Source: VRUE01 sp963732225 (GTDB lineage Bacteria > Actinomycetota > Thermoleophilia > Solirubrobacterales > 70-9). From it: 64,000 bases of DNA. The first letter of the stretch is position 1, and the number at the start of each line of letters is the position of its first letter. Location of the stretch: contig CAVSYR010000003.1 in NCBI GenBank assembly GCA_963732225.1, forward strand, positions 124,001 through 188,000, in the 5' to 3' direction. Positions 24,618 through 32,813 of the stretch are shown in pieces. The notes under the pieces were generated by a model, which saw nothing but the letters and a program-made list of their open reading frames with translations, had not been told where the DNA came from and ran no database searches. The translations under genes were made by a program, and so were the position numbers.

Positions 24618-25082
24618 TTGTCGGCTTGAGCTAAGGGTGAGCTCGCGTAGGCGTGCTTGGACTCGCTTGCGCTTTGAGAGCAGCTCTGATTCGAGTGTCG
24701 CGATCTCGTCTCTGCGACGGCGCACCAGGTCCAGCTGGCGGCCGATGTGGCCCAGGGACTCGTCAAGGATTTGACGACGGCGCACCGGGTCCTCGACGCC
24801 GGTCTCCCACTCGCGGCGCAGCGAGGCGCGGGCGTCCTCGGCCTCGACCAGCGCCTTCAGCTCCTCGAGCGAGAGGCCGAGCAGGTCCTTGAGGCGCAGC
24901 AGGTCGGCGAGGCGCTCGACGTCCTCCTCGGCGTAGGTGCGGTGGGCACCGCGCTCGCGGGCGCTGGAGGCGGGGAGGAGGCCGATCTCCTCGTAGTAGC
25001 GGATCGTCCGCGGCGTCGTCCCGGCCAGCTTGGCGACGTCGCCGATCCTCAGCTCACTCCCCGATGAGCCGGGTGCACTCAC
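24606..25082 (-). CDS. MerR family transcriptional regulator
   Basis: 158 residues, usual length. The HTH is LRIGDVAKLAGTTPRTIRYY with EEIGLLPASSARERGAHRTY. A long coiled coil for dimerisation follows (about 100-150, rich in Arg/Glu/Leu). No conserved metal-binding Cys is present, so a drug- or redox-type effector is more likely than a metal. GTG start at 25082 overlaps the stop of the MFS gene upstream on the same strand (GTGA), so the pair forms an operon in which MerR probably regulates the exporter. Confidence 0.88.
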   Translation of the reverse strand: MSAPGSSGSELRIGDVAKLAGTTPRTIRYYEEIGLLPASSARERGAHRTYAEEDVERLADLLRLKDLLGLSLEELKALVEAEDARASLRREWETGVEDPVRRRQILDESLGHIGRQLDLVRRRRDEIATLESELLSKRKRVQARLRELTLSSSRQERR

Positions 25083-26632
25083 GGCGTCGCCTCGATCTCC
25101 TCGCGGATCGCCTCCAGCGTCGCGGGTGCAACGTTTTGTCCCCTCATATCGGGGTCAACGCGTTGCACCTCGGCCGGGGCGCCCTCATGAAGCGGGCGCA
25201 GCAGCGAGACGCCGGCGCCGATCACTGAGGTCGCGGCCAGCACCCAGAGCGCCGTGTGCATGTTGTGGATGAAGGGATCGAGCTGGGCGCTGCTCAGCCC
25301 GGAGGCGACGCCCGAGAAGATCGCGAAGAGGACTTCCTTGGGGATCGCGTTGGTGATGATCGCCAGCACGAAGGCGATCGAGATCACGGCGCCGGTGTTT
25401 TGCAGCATCGTGCGGGCGCCGGCGGCGATCCCGCGCCGCTCGGTTGGCACCGTGCCCATCATCGCCGCCGTGTTGGGCGAGTTGAACATCCCCGAGCCGA
25501 TCCCGACCAGGGCCAGCCAGACCATCCCCTGCCAGTAGGGCGAGTCGGCCTGCAGGGTCGTCATCAGGGCAAGGCCGGCGGCGGTGACCAGCATCCCCAG
25601 CGCCGCCAGGGTGCGGGAGCCGTGGCGGTCGGCCCAGATCCCGGCAAGAGGGGAGGAGACCAGCATCCCGATCGCCATCGGCGCCAGCTTGATCCCGGCC
25701 GTGATCGGGTCGTCTCCCTGCGCCCCCTGGTAGTAGAAGACGAAGATGAACATCAGGGCGAAGCGCGAGAGCCCGTTGATGAAGGCGGCGGCCGTGGCGG
25801 CTGCAAAGAGCCGGTTGCGGAAGATGTCGAGGTCGAGCATCGGTGCCTTGCCGCGGTGCTCGATCAGCACGAACAGCGGCAGCAGCACCGCGGCGACGGC
25901 GAGGCTGGCGATCACCAGCGTGTCGTTCCAGCCGGAGATGCCACCGCGCGAGATCCCGTAGACGAGCCCGGTCAGGCCGACGACGAAGGTGAGGGTGCCA
26001 CCGAGGTCGAGGCCGCGGACCGTGTCGCGGCGCGAGAGCTCGCGCAGGATCAGTGCCGCCCAGGCGGCCCCGGCGAGCGCCAGCGGCACGTTGAACCAGA
26101 AGACCCAGTGCCAGGAGATCGCCACCAGGGCGCCGCCGAGCACCGGCCCGAGCACGAGGCCGATCGCGGCGACCATCGTGTTGGTGCCCATCGCCAAGCC
26201 GAGCTGCTCGCGCGGGAAGGCGTCGGTGACCAGGGCGGGGCCATTGGCGAAGATGAAGGCGCCGCCGACTCCCTGCAGGATCCGCCAGAGGATCAGCTGC
26301 GTGCCATCGGCGGCGAAGCCGGCGCCGAGCGAGGCGGCGGCAAAGACGAGGAAGGCGCCGACGAAGGCGTTCTTGCGGCCGAAGAGGTCCGAGAGCCGGC
26401 CGGCGGTGAGAACCAGCACGGTCGAGGAGATCATGTAGGCGAGGATCACCCAGACCAGTTCCAGCAGGCTGGTGCCGAGCGCCCGCTCGAGGTCCGGCAG
26501 GGCGATGATCAGCGTCCCCGAGTTGGTCGCGACCAGCAGCATCCCGAGGCTGGTGCAGGAGAGGGCCCACCACTTGTAGTGCTCGTGGTCGGCGTCGACC
26601 CCCGCCCCGGCAAATCTTTTTCTTACGTTCAC
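25079..26632 (-). CDS. MFS transporter, DHA2 (14-TM, EmrB/QacA) family
   Basis: 517 residues. Motif A appears as GRLSDLFGRKNAF after TM2, and LVTDAFPREQLGLAMG and GPVLGGAL follow as in TM4-5 of drug:H+ antiporters. About 14 hydrophobic segments are readable up to residue 470. The tail from about 480 on contains the translated dispersed repeat (VQRVDPDMRGQNVAPATLE). GTG 26632 is preceded by TACACT 7 nt upstream, so the transcript may be leaderless. It probably exports drugs or toxic metabolites under control of the overlapping MerR gene. Confidence 0.88.
   Translation of the reverse strand: MNVRKRFAGAGVDADHEHYKWWALSCTSLGMLLVATNSGTLIIALPDLERALGTSLLELVWVILAYMISSTVLVLTAGRLSDLFGRKNAFVGAFLVFAAASLGAGFAADGTQLILWRILQGVGGAFIFANGPALVTDAFPREQLGLAMGTNTMVAAIGLVLGPVLGGALVAISWHWVFWFNVPLALAGAAWAALILRELSRRDTVRGLDLGGTLTFVVGLTGLVYGISRGGISGWNDTLVIASLAVAAVLLPLFVLIEHRGKAPMLDLDIFRNRLFAAATAAAFINGLSRFALMFIFVFYYQGAQGDDPITAGIKLAPMAIGMLVSSPLAGIWADRHGSRTLAALGMLVTAAGLALMTTLQADSPYWQGMVWLALVGIGSGMFNSPNTAAMMGTVPTERRGIAAGARTMLQNTGAVISIAFVLAIITNAIPKEVLFAIFSGVASGLSSAQLDPFIHNMHTALWVLAATSVIGAGVSLLRPLHEGAPAEVQRVDPDMRGQNVAPATLEAIREEIEATP
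25124..25170 (+). repeat. Palindromic dispersed repeat, copy 3
   Basis: GGGTGCAACG (25124-25133) and CGTTGCACC (25161-25169) flank a 27-nt spacer starting TTTTGTCC, with an inner hairpin CCCC/GGGG. The arms and spacer length equal those of the copy at 303-349. It lies inside the 3' end of the MFS coding region and encodes part of its C-terminal tail. Confidence 0.7.
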
Positions 26633-26639
26633 GTCAAAT

Positions 26640-26657
26640 AGTGTAGCGCGCTAGGAT
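26640..26657. promoter_or_regulatory. Divergent -10 boxes around a TAGCGCGCTA palindrome
   Basis: Minus strand: TACACT (26645-26640) is 7 nt before GTG 26632. Plus strand: TAGGAT (26652-26657) is 7 nt before ATG 26665. Between them TAGCGCGCTA (26644-26653) is a perfect palindrome that could bind the MerR regulator. Operator role is inferred. Confidence 0.4.
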
Positions 26658-26664
26658 TGCCGCC

Positions 26665-27126
26665 ATGGCCGAGCGGACCTGGAACGTCTATCTCTCAGGG
26701 GAGATTCACTCGGACTGGCGGGAGCGGATCGAAGCTGGAGCGCGTGAGGCCGGATTGCCGGTGGAGTTCTCGGCGCCGGTCACCGACCACGCCGCTTCTG
26801 ACGACGCCGGCATCGGGACGTTGGGCGAGGAGGGCACGCCGTTCTGGCGCGACCACATGGGGGCGGGGGTCAACGCGATCCGCACGCAGACCCTGATTCG
26901 AGCCGCCGACGTGGTCGTGGTTCGCTTCGGCGACAAATATCGCCAGTGGAACGCTGCCTTCGACGCCGGCTTTGCCGCCGCGCTCGGCAAGCCGATCGTC
27001 ACCCTGCACGATGGCGAGCTCGACCACGCGCTGAAGGAGGTCGACCGCGCCGCGCAGGCGACCGCGCGCACGGCTGAGCAGGTCATCGACGTGCTGCGCT
27101 ACGCGATCGCCGGCAAGCTGCCTTAA
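26665..27126 (+). CDS. ytoQ: YtoQ family protein
   Basis: 153 residues. WNVYLSGEIHSDWRERIE at the N-terminus, then GIGTLGEEGTPFWRDHMGAG, DVVVVRFGDKYRQWNAAFDA and GKPIVTLHD are characteristic of YtoQ proteins, a family related to nucleoside 2-deoxyribosyltransferases. The reaction has not been established as far as I know. The gene is divergent from the MFS exporter and shares its intergenic palindrome. The start ATG has TAGGAT 7 nt before it. Confidence 0.85.
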   Translation: MAERTWNVYLSGEIHSDWRERIEAGAREAGLPVEFSAPVTDHAASDDAGIGTLGEEGTPFWRDHMGAGVNAIRTQTLIRAADVVVVRFGDKYRQWNAAFDAGFAAALGKPIVTLHDGELDHALKEVDRAAQATARTAEQVIDVLRYAIAGKLP

Positions 27127-27160
27127 CTTCAGCTCCCACCGGCTGTGCGCCCCCTGCGGA

Positions 27161-27166
27161 TAGGGT
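27161..27166 (+). promoter_or_regulatory. -10 element for a leaderless transcript
   Basis: TAGGGT is exactly 6 nt before GTG 27173. Confidence 0.5.
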
Positions 27167-27172
27167 CCGCCC

Positions 27173-27661
27173 GTGGGAGCTGACGCGAACAAAGAGCTGA
27201 TCGAGCGCTTCTACGCGGCATTCGGCCGTTGCGACGGCGCCGCGATGACCGCCTGTTACGCCCCCGACGCGCACTTCCGCGATCCGGCTTTCGGCGATCT
27301 CGAGGGCGATGAGATCGGTGCGATGTGGCGGATGCTGACCGGCCGCGCGACCGATCTGGAGATCGAGCTGCACGAGCACGAGGCCGGCGAGGACTCCGGT
27401 TCGGCCCACTGGATCGCCCGCTACACGTTCTCCACCGGCCGCCCGGTGGTCAACGACATCCGGGCCAGCTTCCGCTTCGCCGACGGCCTGATTGCCGATC
27501 ACGTTGACGACTTCGACTTCCGCAACTGGGCCAAGCAGGCGCTGGGCCCGACGGGGAATCTGGTTGCGGTGCTGCCGCCCTTGCGCAAGAAGGCGCACGC
27601 CCAGGCCCGCGGCCAGCTCGACGAGTTCATCGCGACCGAGAAGGACAAGGGCTCGGCCTAA
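27173..27661 (+). CDS. Nuclear transport factor 2-like (SnoaL-like) protein
   Basis: 162 residues from GTG 27173. LIERFYAAFGRCDGAAMTAC and YAPDAHFRDPAFGDLEG open an NTF2-like cone fold; HWIARYTFSTGRPVVNDIRA and HVDDFDFRNWAKQALG complete it. A basic Lys/Arg helix (LRKKAHAQARGQLDEF) ends the protein. It is a stand-alone gene between ytoQ and the radical SAM gene, and its substrate cannot be predicted. The position of TAGGGT supports the GTG start. Confidence 0.8.
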   Translation: MGADANKELIERFYAAFGRCDGAAMTACYAPDAHFRDPAFGDLEGDEIGAMWRMLTGRATDLEIELHEHEAGEDSGSAHWIARYTFSTGRPVVNDIRASFRFADGLIADHVDDFDFRNWAKQALGPTGNLVAVLPPLRKKAHAQARGQLDEFIATEKDKGSA

Positions 27662-27684
27662 GCTCGGTTCCGCCGCAGCTCATG

Positions 27685-27698
27685 CGAACGTATGTTCG
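27685..27698. promoter_or_regulatory. LexA-type SOS box over the start codon
   Basis: CGAACGTATGTTCG is a perfect match to the Gram-positive/actinobacterial SOS box (CGAAC-N4-GTTCG). It covers the ATG of the radical SAM gene (27692-27694), so LexA binding would block transcription or early elongation. Confidence 0.65.
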
Positions 27699-28702
27699 TG
27701 CGCTGGGACGAACAACGAGTCGAGAACGACCTTCGCCTACCGGGAGTTGGCGACGGCACAACGGTGCGAACCTTCGACGCGCCGGAGGCCATGGGAGTCA
27801 ACTTCCACGAGGTTCGCGCCCGCTCTGCGCTGAACCACGTGCCCGGGGGGCGCTACGGGTTCAACTGGACGATCAACCCCTATCGGGGGTGCACGCATGC
27901 CTGCGTGTTCTGTTTCGCCCGGCGCACACATACTTACCTCGACCTCAACGCCGGCCGCGATTTCGAGCGTGAGATCGTGGTCAAGGTCAACGTCCCGGAG
28001 CTGCTTCGCAACGAGCTCGGGCGCGACAGCTGGAAGCGCGACCTGGTGGCGCTGGGGACGAACACTGACCCCTACCAGTGGGTCGAGAGTCGCTACCGGA
28101 TGATGCCGCCGATCCTCGCCGCGCTCGAGCAGGCCCAGACGCCGGTCTCGGTGCTGACCAAGTCGCCGCTGGTGATGCGCGACGTCGAGATCTTCGCCCG
28201 CATGGCGAAGAAGCTGCCGGTCTCGGTCAACCTCTCGGTGCCGACCCTCGACGAGGAGGCCTGGCGCGCCACCGAGCCGCACACGCCGAGCCCCTTAGCC
28301 CGCCTCGACGCGGTCGCCGAGCTGCGCCGCCGCGGCATCGACTCCGGCGTCTTGATCGCCCCGCTGATGCCCGGCATCAACGACAGCCCCGAGCAAGTGC
28401 AGCCGATCGTCGATCGGGCGAGGGAGGCCGGCGCCAGCTTCCTCGGCGGCGTCGCCCTCCACCTGCGCGACGAGGTAAAGGACGTCTTCTTCGCCTGGCT
28501 GGAAGAGAAACGCCCGGACCTTCTTCCTCGCTACACGGCGCTCTACAAGGGCCGTTCCTACATGCAGCCCTCAGATCGCCAAAAGCTCACCCGCCGCGTC
28601 CGCGGCTGGGGCCGGAGCAACCGCCGGAGCCGTGGCCACGAAGAGGAGCGTCCGGTTCGATTGAAGGGCGAGGTCGACCCTCCCCAGCCGCGCCTCTTCT
28701 GA
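27692..28702 (+). CDS. Rv2578c-family radical SAM protein
   Basis: 336 residues. The 4Fe-4S cluster motif is Cys67-x3-Cys71-x2-Cys74 in GCTHACVFCFARRTHTYL. NPYRGC before it and ALGTNTDPYQWVE, TKSPLVMRD and PLMPGINDSP after it are those of Rv2578c-type and SplB-like radical SAM proteins. The C-terminus is basic (TRRVRGWGRSNRRSRGHEEE). The function is unproven. The SOS box and the similarity to spore photoproduct lyase-like proteins suggest a role in DNA damage response. Confidence 0.88.
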   Translation: MFVRWDEQRVENDLRLPGVGDGTTVRTFDAPEAMGVNFHEVRARSALNHVPGGRYGFNWTINPYRGCTHACVFCFARRTHTYLDLNAGRDFEREIVVKVNVPELLRNELGRDSWKRDLVALGTNTDPYQWVESRYRMMPPILAALEQAQTPVSVLTKSPLVMRDVEIFARMAKKLPVSVNLSVPTLDEEAWRATEPHTPSPLARLDAVAELRRRGIDSGVLIAPLMPGINDSPEQVQPIVDRAREAGASFLGGVALHLRDEVKDVFFAWLEEKRPDLLPRYTALYKGRSYMQPSDRQKLTRRVRGWGRSNRRSRGHEEERPVRLKGEVDPPQPRLF

Positions 28703-28769
28703 GTTCCCAGCGCGCCTCTCGGCACACCTCGCGCACCACACGTGTGGCCGACTCTTTCACGGTTCGGCA

Positions 28770-29003
28770 ATGCCACTTCATCTCTTTGCCAGCGCAGGTC
28801 CGCTGACCGGAGCGTTTGAGGAGCTGGCGACGTCAATCGGAGCCGGCGCTGTAGTTGGAAGCTTCGTCGCTGGAATCGGGGCCTTCGCGTCCAAACGCTC
28901 GCGAGAGCGGCTGGAGCGATGGCCGGTGGCGGGCGGATATGTCGGTGGTGTATTGGCGCTGCTCCTGCTCGCCGTTGATATCCTGAAGGAACATTTTGTC
29001 TGA
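28770..29003 (+). CDS. Small membrane protein, unknown function
   Basis: 77 residues with two hydrophobic stretches, about 20-40 (GAGAVVGSFVAGIGAFA) and 55-72 (GGYVGGVLALLLLAVDIL), and a basic loop KRSRERLERW between them. No family recognised. The final codons overlap the TTG start of the next small gene, so the two are co-expressed. A CACGGT box lies 6 nt before the ATG, weaker than the leaderless boxes elsewhere. Confidence 0.55.
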   Translation: MPLHLFASAGPLTGAFEELATSIGAGAVVGSFVAGIGAFASKRSRERLERWPVAGGYVGGVLALLLLAVDILKEHFV

Positions 29004-29214
29004 GGAGATGAGAGAGTTCTTCAAGAATGCCAACGTCGGCATTGCCGTAGCGGCTGTCGTGCTCGCGGTTGGTTTCTGGCCGACCCATCGCAGCGAAACC
29101 GCGTTCACCGTGCTCGGCTTCGCCGCATTCGCGGTGGGAATGGGCGTATTCATTACGCTCAACCTCCGCTACGAACGGGCCCAAGACAAGGCTCGCCCGC
29201 CTCGTTCCCCCTAG
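28996..29214 (+). CDS. Small membrane protein, unknown function
   Basis: 72 residues from TTG 28996, which has AAGGA about 6 nt upstream; ATG 29008 is an alternative. Two hydrophobic helices (VGIAVAAVVLAVGFW and VLGFAAFAVGMGVFITL) with charged ends. It overlaps the previous small gene by 8 bp. Its TAG stop overlaps the stop of the convergent ligase gene in the palindrome CTAG (29211-29214). No family recognised. Confidence 0.5.
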   Translation: MSEEMREFFKNANVGIAVAAVVLAVGFWPTHRSETAFTVLGFAAFAVGMGVFITLNLRYERAQDKARPPRSP

Positions 29215-30158
29215 CCCTCGTCTAGGTCCGAGAACAGGCACTCCTCCGGCGCTTTGTCGTCCCGGAAGCGATGGAACCTCCCGCCGTGGCGGATCCGCCC
29301 GCCCGCCGCGTGGTCGTAGCCGATCTCAATCACCAGCTCTGGGCGCAGGGCTACCCACTCGAGGTCGCGGCCGCCGGTCCAGCGGCTCGGCTCGGCGGTG
29401 CCGGCCTCGCCCGTCTCCAGCGGTTCGAGCAGAGTGCGCAGGCTGCGTTTGGTCTCGTGGCTGAAGCCGGAGATGTGGCCGACCGAGCGCAGCTCGCCGT
29501 CGTCGTAGAGGCCGAGAATCAGCGAGCCGACGGTGCCCTCCTCCTTGCCGGGTCGCCAACCCATCACCACGCAGTCGATCGTGCGCTCGCGCTTCACCTT
29601 TGCCATCCCTTTGCGCTTGCCGGGGATGTAGGTGGCGTCGAGCTGCTTGGCCATCGTGCCCTCGGTGCGGCGCAGCCATTCCTCGGCGCGCTCAGTGTCG
29701 CGAGTCAGCTCGCTCGTCTCGATCGGGGTGTCGCCGAGCAATCCCTCCAGCCGCTCGCGGCGCTCGCCAAACGGCGTCTCGAGCAGCGAATCGTCGCCCT
29801 CGGCGAGCAGGTCGAAGGCGACCAGGCCGGCCGGGATCTCCTTCGAGAGCAGCGTGATCCGCGACTCGGCCGGGTGGATGCGGCTCTGCAGGGCGTCGAA
29901 CTCGATGTTGCCCTCGGCATCGCGGATCACCAGCTCGCCGTCGAGCACGTAGCGCCCCGAGGGGAAGCTCAGCTCCGGGAAGTAGCGGGCCAGTTCTTTG
30001 CCGCCGCGCGACTGGATGTAGGACTCCTCGCCGTCGACGAAGACGATCGCGCGGAAACCGTCGAGCTTCTGCTCATATGCCCACTCCTCGCCCAGGGGCA
30101 GCTCTTTGCGGGTCAGCGCGAGCTGGGGCTTGATCGGTGGGGCGAGGGGCAGATTCAC
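29211..30158 (-). CDS. ATP-dependent DNA ligase (LigC/LigD ligase-domain type)
   Basis: About 315 residues from GTG 30158. Motif I is EQKLDGFRAI, with the Lys that takes AMP; DGELVI (motif III), EGTMAKQLDATY (IV) and KVKRERTIDCVVMGW (V) follow. An OB-fold domain with HISGFS and RPELVIEIGYDHAAGGRIRH ends it. This size and order fit the single-domain ligases of actinobacterial non-homologous end joining or base repair. No Ku or primase gene is nearby. It lies 50 bp after the ABC transporter genes and may be co-transcribed with them by chance. Confidence 0.87.
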   Translation of the reverse strand: MNLPLAPPIKPQLALTRKELPLGEEWAYEQKLDGFRAIVFVDGEESYIQSRGGKELARYFPELSFPSGRYVLDGELVIRDAEGNIEFDALQSRIHPAESRITLLSKEIPAGLVAFDLLAEGDDSLLETPFGERRERLEGLLGDTPIETSELTRDTERAEEWLRRTEGTMAKQLDATYIPGKRKGMAKVKRERTIDCVVMGWRPGKEEGTVGSLILGLYDDGELRSVGHISGFSHETKRSLRTLLEPLETGEAGTAEPSRWTGGRDLEWVALRPELVIEIGYDHAAGGRIRHGGRFHRFRDDKAPEECLFSDLDEG

Positions 30159-30207
30159 TGAGGGACAGTTTGCCGGGCGAGCCTTCGAATCGGCTGCCGC
30201 CCCGCGC

Positions 30208-31860
30208 TCAGGCCGTGCCGAGCGCCTCGCGACGCGCCCGCGCCTCACGCGGGTCGGGGATCGGTACGGCCGCCAGCAACTGCTTCGTGTAAGCGTCCTG
30301 GGGCCGCTCGCAGACCGCGTCGGCTGGGCCCTGCTCGACGATCTTGCCCTGGTACATCACCGCGATCCGGTCGGAGACGTGGCGGACGACGCCGATGTCG
30401 TGGGCGACGAAGATGTAGGTGAGGCCGAACTCGGCCTGCAGCTCGGAGAGCAGGTCGAGGATCTGGGCGCGGATCGAGACGTCGAGGGCGGAGACCGGCT
30501 CGTCGGCGACGATCAGCTTCGGCCGCAGCGCCAGTGCCCGGGCAATGCCGATCCGCTGGCGTTGGCCGCCGGAGAACTCGTGCGGGAAGCGGTCGTAGTG
30601 CTCGGCGGAGAGTCCGACTCGGTCGAGCAGCTCCTGCACTTCGCGGCGCAGCTCCGCGCCGCTCGCCTCGCCCTGCACGCGCAGCGGCTCGCCGACGATC
30701 TGGCCGATCCGCTTGCGCGGGTTGAGCGAAGCGTAGGGGTCCTGGAAGACCATCTGGATCTGCCGCCGCAGCGGGCGCATCGCGCGCCGCGAGAGCCCGG
30801 CGATCTCCTGGCCCTCGAAGCGCACCGAGCCCGAAGTCGGCGCCAGCAGCTGCAGGATCGTGCGCGAGAGCGTCGACTTGCCGCTGCCCGACTCACCGAC
30901 GAGGCCGAGTGTTTCCCCCTTGCGCACGCTGAGGCTGACGCCGTCGACCGCCCGCACCTGGTCGACCTCGCGATTGAGGAGTCCGCGCTTGACCGGGAAG
31001 TGCTTGACCAGGTCGGTGACCTCGAGCACCGGCTCGCCCTCGCGCCCCGGGCGCAGCGGTGGCGCCGCGTCGAGTCGCACGACAGCGTCGAGCAGCTTGC
31101 GCGTGTAGGGATCGACCGGGGAGTAGAAGATCTGGTCGAGCTCGCCACGCTCGACGATCAGGCCGTTGTGCATGACCAGCACCCGGTCGGCGACCTCAGC
31201 GACGACGCCGAGGTCATGGGTGATCAGGATCGTCGCCAGGCCGCGCTCGCGGTTGAGTCGCTCGAGCAGGGCGAGAATCTGGGCCTGCACGGTGACGTCG
31301 AGCGCCGTCGTCGGCTCGTCGGCAATCAGGATCTCGGGCTCGAGCGCCAGCGCCATCGCGATCATCGCTCGCTGGCGCATCCCGCCCGAGAACTGGTGCG
31401 GGTAGTCGTCGACGCGCTGGGCGGCATCGGGGATGCCGACCGAGTCGAGCAGCTCGATGGCGCGCTTGCGCGCCGTGGACTTGCTCGCCTCGCCGTCGTG
31501 CGCCCGGATCGCCTCGGTGATCTGCCAGCCGATCTTGTAGACGGGGTTGAAGGAGGTCATCGGATCCTGGAAGACCATCGCCACGCGCGCTCCCCGCACG
31601 CCCCGCAACTCGCTCTCGCTCGCCCTCAACAGCTCCTGCTCGCCGAGCCGCGCCGAACCGGAGATCTCGGCGTTGGGCGAGCGGGTGAGGCCGAGGATTG
31701 TCTGCGCGGTGACGCTCTTGCCCGAGCCCGACTCGCCGACGATCGCCAGCACCTCACCGGGCGCGAGCTCGAAGGAGACGCCGTCGACCGCCCGCACCCG
31801 GCCACTCTGGGTGTTGAAGGAGACCCGCAGGTCCTCGACCGTGAGCAGCGCCTGGCTCAT
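30208..31860 (-). CDS. Oligopeptide-type ABC transporter, fused double ATPase (DppD-DppF)
   Basis: 550 residues with two complete ATPase domains. Each has GESGSGKS (Walker A, near residues 40 and 315), an ABC signature (QFSGGMRQR and EFSGGQRQR), Walker B (ILIADEPTTALD and LIVADEPVSALD) and the C-terminal DppD/OppF extension. Such fusions drive uptake of peptides or similar solutes. The start overlaps the upstream permease stop (ATGA). Order in the leftward operon: MFS, binding protein, DppC-like, DppB-like, this ATPase. Confidence 0.92.
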   Translation of the reverse strand: MSQALLTVEDLRVSFNTQSGRVRAVDGVSFELAPGEVLAIVGESGSGKSVTAQTILGLTRSPNAEISGSARLGEQELLRASESELRGVRGARVAMVFQDPMTSFNPVYKIGWQITEAIRAHDGEASKSTARKRAIELLDSVGIPDAAQRVDDYPHQFSGGMRQRAMIAMALALEPEILIADEPTTALDVTVQAQILALLERLNRERGLATILITHDLGVVAEVADRVLVMHNGLIVERGELDQIFYSPVDPYTRKLLDAVVRLDAAPPLRPGREGEPVLEVTDLVKHFPVKRGLLNREVDQVRAVDGVSLSVRKGETLGLVGESGSGKSTLSRTILQLLAPTSGSVRFEGQEIAGLSRRAMRPLRRQIQMVFQDPYASLNPRKRIGQIVGEPLRVQGEASGAELRREVQELLDRVGLSAEHYDRFPHEFSGGQRQRIGIARALALRPKLIVADEPVSALDVSIRAQILDLLSELQAEFGLTYIFVAHDIGVVRHVSDRIAVMYQGKIVEQGPADAVCERPQDAYTKQLLAAVPIPDPREARARREALGTA

Positions 31861-32813
31861 TCGGCCGAGGTCCCCAGCCGGATCCGCGGGTCGAGCCAGG
31901 CGTAGGCGATGTCGACCAGGGCGTTGAAGAGGACGACGAAGAAGGCGCCGAAGAGGACGATCGCCATCACCGGCGGCAGGTCAAAGTTTTTCAGCGATTC
32001 GAAGGCGTAGAGCCCGATCCCGTTGATGTTGAAGATGCCTTCGACCAGGATCGCGCCGCCGAGCAGGGCGCCGAAGTCGAGCCCGAAGAGGGTGACGATC
32101 GGGATCAACGAGTTGCGCAGCACGTGGCGGGTCATCACCCGCCGATCGCTGAGCCCCTTGGCTCGCGCCGTGCGCACGTAGTCCTCGTTCATCGCGTCGA
32201 GCATGTTCGAGCGCAGAACACGGCTGTAGAGGCCGACGTAGGTGATCGCCAGCGTGACCCAGGGCAAAATCAGGTGTTCGGCCCATTCCAGCGGGTTGCT
32301 GGCGAATTCGACGTATTCCCCCGAGGGAAAGATTTCGGTCTTGTAGGTGAGGTAGATGAGGAAGATGGCGGCGAGCCCGAAGACGGGTATCGAGATCCCG
32401 GCGACCGCGATCACGGTCAGCGCCCGGTCGAGCAGGCTCCCCGCACGAGTCGCTGAGAGGTAGCCGAAGAGGATCCCGAAGAACATCCAGATCACCGCCG
32501 CGCCGATGCAGAGCGAGAAGGTCGCCGGGATCCCTTCGACGATCCGTTCGTCGACGTTTTCCCGGCCGAAATACGATTCGAGGTCGCCGCTGAAGACCTT
32601 CTTCATCATCGTCACGTACTGCTGCGGCAGCGAGTCGTTGAAGCCCCATTCCTCGTTGATGCTGGCAATCAGGTTCGGGGTCGCCGCCTTGCCGGCGATC
32701 CGGTGCGCCGGGTCGGAGCTCGGGATCACGTTGAAGATCAGGAAGGTCAGCACCGAGACGGCGAAGAGGACCGCGACCATCCCGAGCAGGCGCCGCAGCG
32801 CGAAGCGAGCCAT
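31857..32813 (-). CDS. ABC transporter permease, DppB/OppB type
   Basis: 318 residues. N-terminal RFALRRLLGMVAVLFAVSVL followed by a periplasmic-type loop, then five further membrane segments. The EAA-type loop appears as RTARAKGLSDRRVMTRHVLRNSL. The product pairs with the DppC-like permease, whose stop directly abuts this ATG (TAGATG). The long outer loop (FGRENVDERIVEG region) is usual in this family. Confidence 0.92.
   Translation of the reverse strand: MARFALRRLLGMVAVLFAVSVLTFLIFNVIPSSDPAHRIAGKAATPNLIASINEEWGFNDSLPQQYVTMMKKVFSGDLESYFGRENVDERIVEGIPATFSLCIGAAVIWMFFGILFGYLSATRAGSLLDRALTVIAVAGISIPVFGLAAIFLIYLTYKTEIFPSGEYVEFASNPLEWAEHLILPWVTLAITYVGLYSRVLRSNMLDAMNEDYVRTARAKGLSDRRVMTRHVLRNSLIPIVTLFGLDFGALLGGAILVEGIFNINGIGLYAFESLKNFDLPPVMAIVLFGAFFVVLFNALVDIAYAWLDPRIRLGTSAE

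Noticed and set aside
30106..31905. Long rightward open frame of about 600 codons
   Set aside because: It lies opposite the fused double ATPase gene, which has all ABC motifs; the antisense frame is rich in Arg/Asp/Leu with no domain, as expected from GC-rich codon bias.
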